From the NCBI GenBank assembly GCA_011009095.1, contig VTPC01001898.1, forward strand, positions 1 to 64,000: DNA of 64,000 nt, in the 5' to 3' direction. The stretch comes from Ignelater luminosus. Taxonomy: Eukaryota > Arthropoda > Insecta > Coleoptera > Elateridae. Positions 23,276 through 35,699 of this stretch are shown here, in pieces (position 1 is the first letter of the stretch; every line of letters begins with the position of its first letter). Below the pieces are notes generated by a model. That model was not told the DNA's origin. It ran no database searches and was given only the letters and a program-made list of their open reading frames with translations. Both the position numbers and the translations under genes were made by a program.

Positions 23276-24140
23276 GATTAGAAATAACATTAAGATATTT
23301 AGCTACAGGGGAAACGTTTCGTTCTTTGATGTATGGATTTCGAGTTCACGAATCAACAATTTCACTGCTTCCACAGTAGAATGGGAAAATATTGCTTCTG
23401 ATTTTAATAACATTTGGCAATTTCCACATTGCATAGGATTTAGATGGTCGGCATATAACATTCAGAGCCCCCATTTCTGATGGTAGTTATTACTACAACT
23501 ACAAAGGGACCAATAGTTTAGTCTTATTAGCCTTAGTAGATGCTAATTATACAGGATGTCTCCAAAAGGTTGGGACATGGCTTAACTACAGACTCCTGGA
23601 ATAAAAATAAGAAGATTTAACCCAACTTACCTATATCCAAAATGGTCTCGTTAAATTGGTACGAGGCGTCAAATTGAGTATAAGTCGCGTTTCGAGATGG
23701 TTTTGGTCATCATCAGTAAGTTGTAAGTGTATTAAACAAGAATGTCGCAGTACAGATTTGTTGATAACTTTTTAGTGCCTAGGCTGAGAACTTTCAATTT
23801 TTTTCCCAAAAAGATACTATCTTTAGAAACATTTTTTGTATCTTAACGAGACGATTTTGGGTATAGGTAAGTTGAGTTAAATCTTCTTATTTTTATGCCA
23901 GGAGTCCGTAGTTAAGCCATGTCCCAACCTTTTGGAGACACCCTGTATAATTCGATATGTTAACATTAGAATTAATGGTCGAATTAGTGATGGTGGAGTA
24001 TTCACCCAAAGTTCTCTTGAAAGAGCATTAAAAGACAATGTTGATAAGTTAAATATTCCACCACCAAAACCTTTACCTGGACAAAAAGTCCTCACACCGT
24101 ATGTGATTATTGCTTATGCTTATTATATATATGTGTTACA
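23276..24140 (+). pseudogene. Harbinger (HARBI1-like) transposase, interrupted
   Basis: This is the DDE nuclease of PIF/Harbinger elements. Blocks: LEITLRYLATGETFRSL and YGFRVHESTIS (about 23276-23370); a stop at about 23380; then FGNFHIA and APISDGSYYYNYKGTNSL, VLLALVDANY (about 23400-23549), in which the family's first catalytic Asp region (LDG-H) is present in shifted frame as DLDGRH. The frame is then split by a 394-bp MITE (23552-23945) and resumes as VNIRINGRISDGGVF...LNIPPPKPLPGQ (about 23957-24090), the second catalytic Asp block. The third catalytic residue region is not found. An upstream ttttag could be an old splice acceptor. Confidence 0.85.
23552..23945. mobile_element. MITE with ~100-bp inverted repeats, nested in Harbinger
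   Basis: The left end CAGGATGTCTCCAAAAGGTT pairs with the right-end complement. The arms (about 23552-23650 and 23848-23945) also share the aagaagatttaac-tcaacttacctatacc region. TA on both sides fits a TA target. It has no coding capacity. Removing it rejoins the Harbinger codons for DANY with the following sequence, so the insertion is precise. Confidence 0.92.
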
Positions 24141-24287
24141 ACTTAATTTGTTTTCCTATTTTTAACATTCTTTGCATCATTACTTTTAATTATTCATAAT
24201 TTTGAAAATTTAATTTAATTTACAATCATTAATAATGGAATAAAAGGTTAAGAGAAAAAAAGCCCAAACAATCAAAAAAAAATCATT

Positions 24288-24524
24288 GTTTACACTGTTT
24301 GATTCCATTGTATAAACATTTTGTAATGGATTCTTCTACCTCAATCCTAACATTCTCATCTGATCTGTTTTAGTTTTGCAATGATGAAATTTGCAAATGC
24401 AACATCATCATTGCTAGCAGCAGTAGTATGACTATTTCTGCTTTCTATAGTTTTACTCAAAACCTTCCTCAATAATGTTTGCTGGCTCGGATCTTTTGCG
24501 TTTCTTTAAAGGAGTTGCTTCCAT
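24288..24524 (-). pseudogene. Harbinger accessory MADF/Myb-like gene, broken
   Basis: Harbinger elements encode a second DNA-binding (Myb/SANT or MADF-like) protein that helps the transposase into the nucleus. On the minus strand an ATG at 24524 gives MEATPLKKRKRSEPANIIEE, and after frame changes ASNDDVAFANFIIAKLKQI and IEVEESITKCLYNGI. That D-F-x-x-x-I-A-x-x-L pattern is the usual C-terminal tail of such proteins. Orientation is convergent with the transposase, as expected. The middle (the DNA-binding domain) is missing, so this is an internally deleted remnant. Confidence 0.55.
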
Positions 24525-26214
24525 ATTTTTGTATGTCGATATAATAAATAATTGGCTGGAACTATCTTCTCCACAAGGCAACTAACTGTTTGGAACGTCG
24601 CTATCACTACCCACTTATAACCGCGTGTCGCTTTTCATCTCCGCGTAGGTTATAATCACACGTTATAATGGTTATAAATATTTGCGATCTTAAACATAAC
24701 CTCAAATACAAATACATATCCGGTCATTTTCTACAAAGTTCTTACGAATTAATAGAAATGTTTCTAAATATTTTTAAAAATTGTATCAAAATTTATGTTA
24801 AATCTTGAAAACGCGCTCTAAAATATTTTAAGAACAAATTTGTATAAAAAAATTGCAAGACGCGACGTTTTTTGTTATAACTTTCAATCTGGTAGGCCAA
24901 TTGGAATTATGTTTTCACGAAAAGATATCCAGTATTACTCCCCGTCCAACGATGTATTACAAATGGTGGGGCGCCACTTAAGATCTCGAGGTTAAGTGCC
25001 AGACGAACACCGCTACACCTATTATAAAATTGACTTTATATCTTGGTGTCGCCCTCCATATAGAAATTGACGTGTTTTTTCTTGTTTATATATTTTCATT
25101 TGTTTGCAAGCTATAAAGGGTGTGTCGGTTTTTAAAATAACATCCTGTATAGTTCTTACAAACACGGAAAAAACGGTTTAGTCTCATGCGAAATTATTAT
25201 GCCACTCCCTATTAACGAGAACGGATATTCAATCAGATTTTGCTTATTTTACCTAATGACTGTACAATTGAGAAATTTAGTAAAACTACTTACCGATTGT
25301 ATTAACGTAACAAATAAATCGGAAGTACAAATAAGAAATGTTCAACTAAATGTAATTTATAACCTCATAAACTCTTGAAATTGCATTTGCCTTAGTGTAT
25401 AGCTAAAAGAAGAATTGCCTTTTGTTAAGAAAGTAATTAGAAGAGAACAAACTAGTTTAAGAACAACAAAAAGGTCTTTTGTTAGAATTTTTCTAAACTG
25501 CACACCTAATAAAGTTAAACAATACGTCCAGGTATTTTCAGAAAATGAAGTTAATAAAAAACATTTACAAAACCGAAGCGCATGTACAGGTAAAAGTGTA
25601 GCCGAGTGGGAATGAATGTTGAGAAAAAATTCGGTGATCCAATAGGACGCAGCAGTCGGAAAAACGTGGTTATTTCATAAACGGGCAAAATTTTATTCCT
25701 TTGAGTACAATTTCAGGAGAAATCTGGAGTACTTTGAGAAACCAGTATCACGAAGCGTAGTCACAAAGCTAATGGAATTCTGAAGAAGGGAAAGCAAACA
25801 AGACGCGGCGCAGCAGAGGGTTGGTTTGGTGGTCCTGGCCCTTATCAACCGACTTTACAATTGCACTGTCAGCTGTATATACAGATCAATAATTTCATTT
25901 CTGAGTAGCCATAACGATACGGATTTCAAATACAGCGTCCAGCAACGGGAGAAATAGAATGTACGAATTGTTATTAAAAGAAAATCGCTAGGTTGTATTT
26001 CTTCTTGCATTTTCTCCTTTACGAGTTCTTGTAGAAATAGCTAGAGATAAAGATTCCTTAGCGATTGATGTTGACACTTTAATGCTTTATGAAGCGCGTT
26101 AAGAAAACTAAAGCCTTTAAAATGCACGTCTCCTTACGTTACACTAAAATTATTTATGAAAAAAAGAATCACCTTGGTTATGTTATAAACACCTTTCAAG
26201 TTTAAGATAACATT
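24525..26214. other. non-coding with a GGCGCC-containing repeat piece
   Basis: At 24969-24976 (minus TGGCGCCC) the sequence continues in the minus direction as CACCATTTGTA, like the start of the plus-strand site at 28474. At 25118-25160 there is a gggtgtgtcgg...catcctgtata pair typical of a worn TIR element. A 66-codon open frame at 25415-25615 (+) has no recognised motif. Confidence 0.35.
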
Positions 26215-26222
26215 CTAATAAA

Positions 26223-26369
26223 CAGGGGCGTACTACAGTATTCATACCAACCCGGTACAATATTTTAGGAGCCTCGGGCTTCAAACCGGCCCATGGGGTT
26301 CCCCATTGACAATCGGCGGCCCGAGCTACCGACGAATTTCCGGTTTTCCGCCGGTCCAGCACGCCCCTG
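26223..26369. mobile_element. hAT MITE with perfect 8-bp target duplication
   Basis: The ends CAGGGGCGTA and (complement) CAGGGGCGTG are flanked by CTAATAAA on both sides (26215-26222 and 26370-26377). An 8-bp duplication is the hAT signature. The 147-bp interior is GC-rich and non-coding. The perfect duplication suggests a recent insertion. Confidence 0.93.
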
Positions 26370-26377
26370 CTAATAAA

Positions 26378-28473
26378 AGATGAATAATCAGCGATAAGAC
26401 AGCAATTACAAGGAAATTTAATAAGTTTTATACAGGCGGTACGCCCTTCTCAACATTAATATTTTTACAGGCAGGTATTTTTGACACGTAAGGGCTCAAT
26501 TAGGGAAGACAAGGGTTATTAGTTTCACGATTACGCCCGTTTCCAAAAATAAAACTCCTTTTACGTATTAAATTCGTAGGCGCTTTCAACAAAAATGTCG
26601 AGTATTTTCCGAAAGAATGTCGACGTCGCCGCTTTCATTTAATCAGTGATACAACGTGTACTTTTGTTCAATTGATATTTGTAAATCAAATATATTCTGA
26701 ATAATTATTTCAAAAATTCAGATGCTAGTTTTTGTTTGTTGTACAAAGTTGCAGCTCTCAAGAATCCTTCTTTATGGTACATCAATTGAAGGAACGATTT
26801 ATTAAGAAATCAGAAAATCAGGTTATGGTTTAATAAGGAAAGCCTCGTTATTTCCAGACTTCGGGATGGTAGAATCTGCAATGCTAAGCTTGTTTTTACC
26901 AACATGTTAGTTAATTTTTGTCCAGGCTCAGTGGTTTTGGGAAAAAAAGATGATCAACTTTCAAAACTGAAAATTTAAGTTTTCTTTTGAAAAAGCTTAG
27001 CGTGAAGAATAATTCGGTGTTAAATTGTTGTTTGCCTTGTGGTGCAAAGGTTTTGGTTATTTTACATATCTGGAAAGATTGAAAGTCAAGGACTGTTATC
27101 GGTCCTGTGTAGTTTCCTTGATTTATGGTCCATTGACAGAACTTGGCACGTGGCGTGATGCAACGATTTGGTGTTTTACCCAAAAGGAAATCCTGTAAGA
27201 ATCATACAAGCCAGAAAAATAACATTATACATACATTGGCATTCTTGGACTCTGCTGTGGGTAAATCAAAATTTGTTCTTGTCTTTTCGGTTGATCGAGT
27301 TAAAGAAAGGAATTTCGTCGAACGCCCAAAACTGGTGTATTTTAAATCGTGTCTGTATTAACAGTGTTAATACATCAAAAGTATTGTGTTGAAAAGAAAA
27401 TATCTTTATGACATCTAGATTTTGACATTAGCATTTCATACTTGATTGAAATATAAATGATGGACAACCTTTATATTTACAACGTCAAACATACGTTCCC
27501 GCCATAATTACTTCAAGTTGGGTTGCATGGTGACCTCTATTGATTGTGGAGAGTAGTTGCTTTCGCGGAGTAGCAATCTGCATCATTTAGTTACTGTATA
27601 AGTCGCATCTGCGCGCGTGGCGTGTAGATCAGAGCGTGTCCGACGCCATTAAGGGCAGCAAGATTCTGGGCATTGTGAAGGAGAGTTGTAAGATTTTTGT
27701 GGAAAAGTTTTCCATGAAATTTAGTATTGGTGGTCTATTAAGTTTATCAGTTTCTTGAAGTGCATCTTCAGTATATCAGTGTAGAGCTAGATTTCAAGAG
27801 AGGCCACCTTTTTAAACACATTTGTTGGAAGTAGAGCGTTGCTCTTTCCTTCGCCTTAAATCGGAATGTGTTTTTAGTGGATTCGCCATCATTTTGGCCA
27901 CTCATCGCTGCATGGAACAGACAGTCCTGGTGAAGCTGTTGCCGATTTAAGAGGGACTATAGTCCTTTTGAATCTTGTTATCTGACTGAATCCATAGTGG
28001 CGCCCTCAATTAGTACCAATTTTGAGCTATTTTAGTGGTAAGTAAGCATTTCGGACCTAGCCGTCTTCGACTGTTTGCAGCAAACTTAGTTCTTCGTGCC
28101 TTTTAGTCGCTGATTATAAGTCTGTGTCTTAAAGTTCATTTTGGCACGTAACAAACCTTTCATATAGGTATATTGGAATCTACTTTTCTATTTAAACTCA
28201 GAGCATTTCAAAATACTTTAATAAAACGATTTGTCATGTGAATAAACTCAAATTTTGTTATAAGTTTGTCAAGTTTAGTCTAAAAATTTGTTCGTTCAAT
28301 CGATGAGGGCAATTTAGTGACGAGATATTTTTTTAGCAGCTGATTTGGCATTGTGTGTATATACCAGTGTTTGTCATATTGATCATTGATCATTAAATGA
28401 TCAATACTATAATACAAAGCCAACATATCGTTGTACTATAAGAATCTTCTTTTAATACTATAACATCAAAGGT
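26378..28473. other. mostly unassigned; possible LTR upstream of BEL gag
   Basis: Open frames at 26911-27183 (-) and 27143-27361 (+) overlap each other and show no family motif. From about 27500 to 28470 the sequence becomes GC-richer and includes TGGCGCCCTC at 27998. Because a primer-binding-like site follows at 28474 and gag at 28687, this stretch may hold a 5' LTR, but no second copy is present to prove it. Confidence 0.3.
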
Positions 28474-28484
28474 TGGCGCCCACC
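28474..28484 (+). other. candidate tRNA primer-binding site
   Basis: TGGCGCCCACC lies about 210 bases before the BEL-like gag frame. It starts with TGG (complement of tRNA CCA) and its first eight bases match the primer-binding sites of tRNA-Lys-primed retroelements. The LTR itself is unproven. Confidence 0.4.
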
Positions 28485-28686
28485 ATTTCTACATTTGTCT
28501 TCTCTTGTTTATTTATTAAAAATCACCTCTCCCACTGCAGCTGGCTAGAAAACGGTCATTATCATTAATTGGGCTTTGGCCCGTTACAAGACCATAGGCG
28601 CGTAACTAACCATAACTCAAATTAAGTAGACGAGAGTTGACATTAATAAGGCCGGTTTTTCGAGATTCTCTTCACTAAGATGTATC

Positions 28687-29340
28687 GTCTGGAAGTTAAG
28701 AAACTGTAAGATCTTCCCACTTTTGATAAATTTTTGAAAGACAAAGCTGATTTATTGAAGACTTTACAAAGTCAGAGTTCTAAAAAATCATTTAAAAACC
28801 GTGCTATTTGGCATTAAAAATCCCAAATGTAATTTCTGCAAAAGAGAACGTTTGATATACACCGGTACGAAGTTTGTAAAACTGACACTGCCTGATAGAA
28901 CTGAATCAGCCAGCAAGTTAAAACTTTGCAGCAATTGTTTGAAAACAGATCATCTTAAAGACGAATGTCAACTTGGATCTCACAAAAAATGCAGTTTACG
29001 TCACAATACGTTACTTCATTTAGACAAAGACATTAAACACGATTTAGTTGATAAATCAATAAATACAGAAAACACAGTTGTTAATACAAATGTATTAGTT
29101 AGACCCAATACTTTGAATTCGCAGATGTAAATATCAACAGTTCTTTTCAATGTCTTTGTCGTGGACTTTTAGACAGTGGCGCCCAAATGAGCCTACTGAC
29201 AAGCTTTGCAAAAAACTACAATTAGATACCATTATTTCTTCGCAATTACCTACTGTGGGAATTAATCAAAGAATCTCTAACTTAACTAATAAATCTAAAA
29301 TCACAATTTTGCCTTCGGTTTTATGATGACACTTCATTAA
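28687..29340 (+). pseudogene. BEL/Pao-type gag and protease remnant
   Basis: This is a retrotransposon structural protein and the start of its polyprotein. A first block LPTFDKFLKDKADLLKTLQ (about 28711-28770) is the typical gag segment of BEL elements. The open frame 28801-29130 has CNFCKRERLIYTGTKFVKL, a CX2CX4HX4C knuckle (CSNCLKTDHLKDEC) and CSLRHNTLLHL, the BEL gag zinc-knuckle region. A shifted frame then gives GLLDSGAQMSLLT (about 29163-29200), the aspartic-protease active site D-S-G. Reverse transcriptase, RNase H and integrase are absent downstream, so the element is truncated after protease. Confidence 0.8.
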
Positions 29341-29846
29341 TATTATGTGTTTTGAGATTTCTCTTTTATGGTATAGTTCAATTTCGAATTATCTAATTCT
29401 TTATACAGCAATTTTGGTTCAGTCTTAAGCTCTAGGATACAGTATTGAAGTAATTTCATCCTTGATGTAAAAACATTTTTTTTTATTAGCGCTATTTATT
29501 ACTATGTTGTAATTGTGAGTAATTATATCATACACTGGAAATTTGTCAAAGTGTTGCTAATTGAATTTTCTTCTATTTTACTTTTGCTTTTATAACACAG
29601 TTTTTTGTTTTATAACTGTTGGACATTGTTTTCATCATGATTCAATTGTACAAAAATATAACAAAAAAGTCAATTTACATACAAACAATACAGAAGTGTT
29701 TATTTTACAATTGACACTTGCTCACGCTTTTACGTTTCACTTCACTTTATAAGTTAACAGTATACATATATGTTTTTGTTTATTTATTTAACAATAAGTG
29801 ACAATGAAACAAACAACAATCTTAACTTTTTATGTTCTTCAATATA
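29341..29846. other. non-coding, nothing recognised
   Basis: AT-rich. The open frame 29561-29752 is low-complexity and has no motif. Confidence 0.4.
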
Positions 29847-30269
29847 CAGTGTGTCCACATTTCGATGCTCACTATTAGTATCTCGGAAATTGTAAGAGAT
29901 ACGAAGTCAGTTAAATTAAAAATGATTTGGCTATTTTGGAGATCAGTTTACTGATGCTTTTGTTTTCTCAAAAAAGTTCACGGTTTACTAGATCTTTGCT
30001 AAAAACGACATTATCTTATTTTTTTCTAAGGAATCTTAGGAACGAGCAAAGATAGAAAAGAACAGCAAAGAGGGTGTTTTAGAGAATTTACAAAAAAATT
30101 AGATAATTTCGTTTTTAGCAAATATCTAGAAAAGCGTGATCTTTTTTGAAAAACAAAAGCATAAGTAAACTGATCTCCAAAATAGCCAAATCTTTTCTAA
30201 TTTAACCGACTTCGTATCTCTTACAATTTCTGAGATCCCAATAGTGAGCATCGAAATGTGGACACACTG
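29847..30269. mobile_element. palindromic MITE, family M1, short copy
   Basis: The ends CAGTGTGTCCACATTTCGAT are mirrored at the right, with TA on both sides. The arms extend about 170 bases with very few mismatches (...tcggaaattgtaagagatacgaagtc...). The ~80-base loop contains gaacgagcaaagatagaaaa. The same family occurs at 46213-46873, with the loop motif in opposite orientation. Non-coding. Confidence 0.93.
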
Positions 30270-33200
30270 TAGAGTTATTCTGAGGTGTTACATTCCGACC
30301 AGCCAGCGAGCTTGCTCAAGCCGAAGAGGGGGTGGTCCGCAAACAGTGGGGCGATATAGCTTTGTATACCTACATATAACATAAGAAAAGTTTTGGACGA
30401 CACAAGAATTATAATTTAAGTCAAAATCTAAGGGCGCCACTATCAAGTTATATTCTGATTAATAATGGGAGGATTAATATTATTAAGTCAATAATTACGT
30501 AGGTATTAAAAATCAAAAATCGCCAAAACTTTATAGCATTCTACTGAAAAACTATCTGCAATTCATATATGCCACAAAAAAAATTCAGCGACGATAGACA
30601 TACACAAGAAAGATATCTACATATCTGTAGTAGAGATTTTATAAACTTTCCGCTTTCAGATTAAAAAGTACAGAATTATAAACCTACAGAAAAGTTGGCA
30701 TTACAAAAATGAAAAAAACGATTATATTCGTTTATCGGCGTGTTTAACCGCACTTTCTACCAAATAGTGGGTTCCTTTTAACATTAGCCATCTTCTTCTT
30801 TCATCTCGAGCAAGCACGAAGTCCATCTCTTTGCGAGATTGTTACAAAGCAGCTATAGCAGTTTTAACTCCCCTAGCACGTTCATTTTTTTAATCCGAAA
30901 ATGGAAAATTATAAAAAGTTTACCATACAATTGTAAATCAACGTATACTGGCAATCCTGGAGAATAAAACATTCGTACCGTAAGAACGTTTAGACTATGC
31001 ACGGTTCGCTTGCCTAAAATGTAATCACAAGCTAAGCGCCCCTTTCATTTTCAATAACTGCAACTGTACAAGATACAATTACATTAAATTAATTAATAAT
31101 GAACTGAATTATTTTTTTTATTTTGTGTTTATCTTTTACTATTTGGAGATCTCGTTCTTCTTTTAACTGCATTTATTTACAGGAAATTAGTAAGAAGCTG
31201 TGTTATCCTTTTAATAATCTATTATTAATTATTAAGGTGAATACGAGTGGAAGTTGTGTGTTTTAATAGAAACACAAGTCATGGGCAACTTGGACGCCGC
31301 CGCCGAGATGGGTCGATTGATTACTTTCTTTAAGCTTTAGTAAGAAGTATAGAGCGTTACTTCGTTTTACACGTAAAAGTTTATGTACAAAAACAAAGCT
31401 TCGGGGATTTACAACCTTGCACGCTATACTGACATGGTTTTAACGCAATTCTATTTGCAGAACTATATGTATTATAACTGGAAGTCATTCATAAACGAGA
31501 CCGCAAATTATCGAGGTATTGTACGTCTGAAGATAATCTAAAAATAAGTAGAAGGCCAAAGCACTCAAAACGTATGTTACATTATTTGAATAAAAGGTGT
31601 AGACGGAAGTTTTTTGATGTTTATTATTAATTTATTATGTATGATGATGGGGCAGTACAAGAGGGATTTATTTCTAATTTTAAAATATTAATTTTACATC
31701 TTTTAAATACATGAATGGTTTAACATTGCAATATTAACTAAATGATTTTTGTTTAAAACGTTGAGAACCAAGACAACCAACAATAGGAAATTCTTTGTAT
31801 TCTCCATTTTTTTTAGTAAAATCGAATTCTATTCGGAAATACTTGGATGAAAGTGTGACATTTATTATTAAGGATATTTAAGTCCACTATAAATAGAAAG
31901 AAATGTCATCCAATTTATATACTACATACTTTATTCATACAACAACAGTTCTAATAAAATGAATTTTTTTCATGTGCATAACAATAAAGCTCGATCAATA
32001 TTTGTGCGTCCGTCACATTCGTAGAAGTCGATGTTCTTAAAATTCCTTAAAATGCGTGAGACGCTACAAAGTGTTTTCATGCTCCCGCCGGTAAATGAAC
32101 CAATTATAATTTATGCCACATTAATTAAAGAAATTATCAAATTATTACATTACAGATTTACACATGAATAAATATTATGCATACTGACCTTCTCAGTGCA
32201 AGTTACAGGCAATAGAATTATAACTCTTAATTATGTAGTAATCTTACAAGTCAATAAATATTTTGAAAATGAATTTTTGTATATTTTTATTTTATTCAGT
32301 TTTTAAAGAAATATCAAACCTCCAAAAAATTTATTTTTGACGTTGGTAGCAGTGCCTCGTCCCAGTGTCTTTAGCTCCCTCTTCTTTGCTCTTGATGTAT
32401 CCAATGTTTAATTTTTTAGCAACAGGTGTTTGCATTCGATGTTTTTCCATAAAACAAACAATTTTCCCAAGATCCATAAACGTGGACGATACTACAGGTG
32501 ATTTCCTCAAACCATTAATAGCTATGATTCCGAAATCACGTAACTCGGTGCTCCGATGGAAAACACGTGCAATGTTAGTACTTGTCTATAATATTACACT
32601 GGTAATCAAAGTGGGTTCGACATTACTTGTTAGCAAAACGTAACGATTTTACCCAAACCAGAATAAACAATTAGAATTGCCTTACAATGTTGTGATCTGC
32701 ATACAAAATCCACCTTTTAACAGCTTGATTAATCGCAAAGGCTTGGTGTTATTATTATTATTTACGTTTTGCTTCTCCCAGGTGATTCTTGTTAATATCT
32801 TAACTTACTATCTATATTACTTGCTGAAGTTCCTTTGCTCTTTGTCATCGAGTGTTTCACACATTTAAGCTAATTTTTTATGATTTCCACCACGTATGAA
32901 GCTACTTGGGTTGTACGATATTAAAATCGTAGAAGATTGTTGGATTTTTTTTATTAACTTCACTGTCTGGATGTAGATAATGATTTGTTTATTGTATCAA
33001 CAGCTTTACTCTAGGATCGACGGTTGGAAGTTGGAGTCTAACTAGAATACAAAATAATTTACAACTTTTGAAAAAACTAAGGAAAACCATATTTTACACT
33101 TTAATTCTAATAGGACCCTTTTCTATTATTTGTAATATGTCAATGGAAATTATGCGCAGATCTACCTTTTTTCGTGAATTCGATGGATCTTTGTGTGTAT

Positions 33201-34780
33201 TTTAAGCATTAAACTTACCATTCCGTTTGAATATTTGTATTTCATTCAAATTCATTATTTAATTTCATCGTCAAATGTATTCGATAAATTGTTTTATGTT
33301 TCTTTTATAGTTAATGAGATCATTTCTTGCTATGAGAAAGTTTTATTCAGATTTCATTTATGAAATTCAGTACGAAATTTTATTATCAAAACGTGTTTTA
33401 CTTTAGCTCGAGATTGTTTATAGGTTTCGGGTATATTTTTCTGTCGCCGCCGATTAAGGGAAAAATTTATTTACATTTAGGCTTCGTCGTAAGAAGAAGC
33501 GCTGCGGTGTGGTTTTATGAAAGGCTGTATCAAATTAAAACAATTACGTTCGGTAATTTTCCATTTTCAATGTATTACTTGTGTTTCGTTCCTTAGTACA
33601 GTGTATAACCGGCTTCTTTTATTGTATCGAATTTGTTATGTGCAAAATTATTCAGAACTTTTGGACAGAGTCGAATTTGATTTCTTGACGAGACTAGTTG
33701 TGCCCTTCGGGGAACAGCGATGCGCAATATGCGCGTTATTTAATTACCTTTGTGAGGTGTTGGGCTCAGATGTTTTTTTGTAACAACGATAATTATGATT
33801 GACCCTATGAGATGGGCTCTGATCAGGTTAAATAAATTGCTGATCTTGGCGGATATGATTTAGAATTCGCAAGCTAAAGGATTAAATCCAAATTAAGGTA
33901 TTTAGTTATTATAATCTTTCTTGCTGTCCGTGTTCGAACTCTCATGTTTTGTGTTCATCGTTTCGATGGTTTCCTTAAAAACTTTTGTTATGTATTACTA
34001 TCGTCAAGTTAAAGAAACAATGCAGTAAACACTGAGTATTTAGCTTCTGTTTGTTACGAACTTGTGTTAAAAGACGCTTGAATTCGCCAGTAATAAAGAA
34101 AGCCGGCGGCCCCTGGTTCAGCCGCAACTGGTGGGTTAAGTTTCGGACATCTCCCCGATGTATTTGGACGCCTTGGTGCATCGCTGACGGCATATCAAAA
34201 CCCAGGAAGAAATAGTATGTAAGAATTATACTCTTATTTATATCTTTTGTTACTGTATAACGTACATCTTGTGTGAATAAAGTTAAAGTTCTTTTAGACA
34301 GATTTATTAAAATCCCTTTTATTTAAATTCACATCAACCTTTACAGTTAATTAGCTTGTAACTTGAACGTTCAAAGGTGAATGATAGTTGGTTTACAATA
34401 TATTTTGCGTTCTGTATTTTGAATATTTTAAAAGTAATCTTTTGTTCTTTATTATAAAAAAGTTAAATTATAGTTGAATACAGTTTGGTAATTAAAAATC
34501 CATTCTTTGCTTTTGGTGTTTGATAATCTTTTTGTTATTTATAAATTTAAGAAATCTTTGTGTTTTTCTATAAATTTGGTTCTATCCCCTTCTGGGAAGA
34601 ACGTTTGAAGTATAATCTTTCTTGTCATATTTTGTTGTTTTTATTATTATTTATTATTCTATCTAACTTATATCGTTTTGGTAAGTAAAAGGGAGTATTA
34701 ATTTGACTCCTTTGTTAAAATTTTAAAGGTTTAAATTAAAGAGTTCAAAGTGTTAAATTGTAAATGTTTCATAAAGTTAT
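30270..34780. other. long gene-poor stretch with weak coding hints
   Basis: AGGGCGCCACTA lies at 30431-30442. At 31281-31340 a GC-rich 19-codon frame, MGNLDAAAEMGRLITFFKL, ends with its stop TAG overlapping a gtaaga donor, so it could be a first coding exon. On the minus strand 32606-32345 is open for >80 codons (includes SPVVSSTFMDLGKIVCFMEK) with an AG acceptor in front, but I do not recognise it. At 33360-33783 and 34080-34193 the sequence is GC-richer with unassigned frames. No firm gene or transposon is seen. Confidence 0.3.
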
Positions 34781-35072
34781 CTGTATACAGGGTGATATCT
34801 TACAGAGCCACTCGTATACAGGGCGTTGTTCCGCAAGGGATCCATGTACTGGGTGTTGGTTCACGAGGAGCTGCGTGGGCTGGGCGTGGGTTCCCTATGA
34901 CCTTCAGCTTCTGGCGTCCTTAATTGTGAACATCTTTTGAACTTATCAAGAGTTTTTGGTTGTGTAAACTTTCTTTTTCTTTTCGTTAAGGTAAGTTTAG
35001 CTAGGACCACCCCGTCTTCGACTTGAGCTATGGGCTTGAACATCTTCCGACATCCGCAACGGGCATTAGGCC
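34781..35072 (+). repeat. R2 dispersed repeat, copy 1
   Basis: It aligns with the minus strand of 41495-41213. Shared landmarks: tandem units starting TATACAGGGTG / TATACAGGGCG / GTACTGGGTG about 30 bases apart, (g/a)agctgcgtggg, tTGGCGyCCT, gtcttcgactt, gagct(a/c), gaacatcttccga and ggaattaggcc or gcattaggcc. On the minus strand an open frame here (CGCRKMFKPIAQVEDG) matches KMFNPVARSRRQGG in the other copy, so this may be the 3' end of a retroelement protein. Confidence 0.65.
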
Positions 35073-35699
35073 TCTTTTTCAGCTTTTTCCCGTTACAAGC
35101 TTTAAATATGAATTTGTACTTTGGAGGTAAAATCAATAAATATGTCATTGAATAAACGTTATAACCTAAACTAAGAAGTTAATTTCTTTATTTTACACAA
35201 ACGTACTGGGAAAGCTATGTGTTACTCTTTGTTAAATTGTATATTCAACTAATCAAGTTACAAGTTTTTCTAATGTGATAGACCATCAAAAAGCTGATGA
35301 ACATTTTAAACATTACCATTAAAGATAGAATTATGCACTTTTGAAACAAGCAATGGAAGCATATGCAACAGTTTATCCTTTTAATTTAAAAGACCACGAC
35401 AATATATTACCACTTATCGTCAAAACAAAAAAATTAACAAGGTCTCATTAAAATGATTCCAGTGCATATTTGATTGGTAAAACTAGACATTTTAATTTAT
35501 TAATTTTTCCCATTTTGGAAAAGAAAAATAGAAAGCAACGACCTGTACAGATGTTTTTCTCTTCAAAAAACCTCCTTACATTTTTGCTCTAAAATAATTA
35601 AACAATCTTTCTTCTAAAATGTAAACTGCATTTACTATGCGATTGCCAAATGTGTCAGCTAATGAATAATAACTGCTTCACTGGATCATAAATATGGTG

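Noticed and set aside
32365..32868. Plus-strand membrane-protein-like frames
   Set aside because: The apparent hydrophobic runs come from AT-rich sequence. The minus strand is more coding-like in the same place, and neither is recognised.
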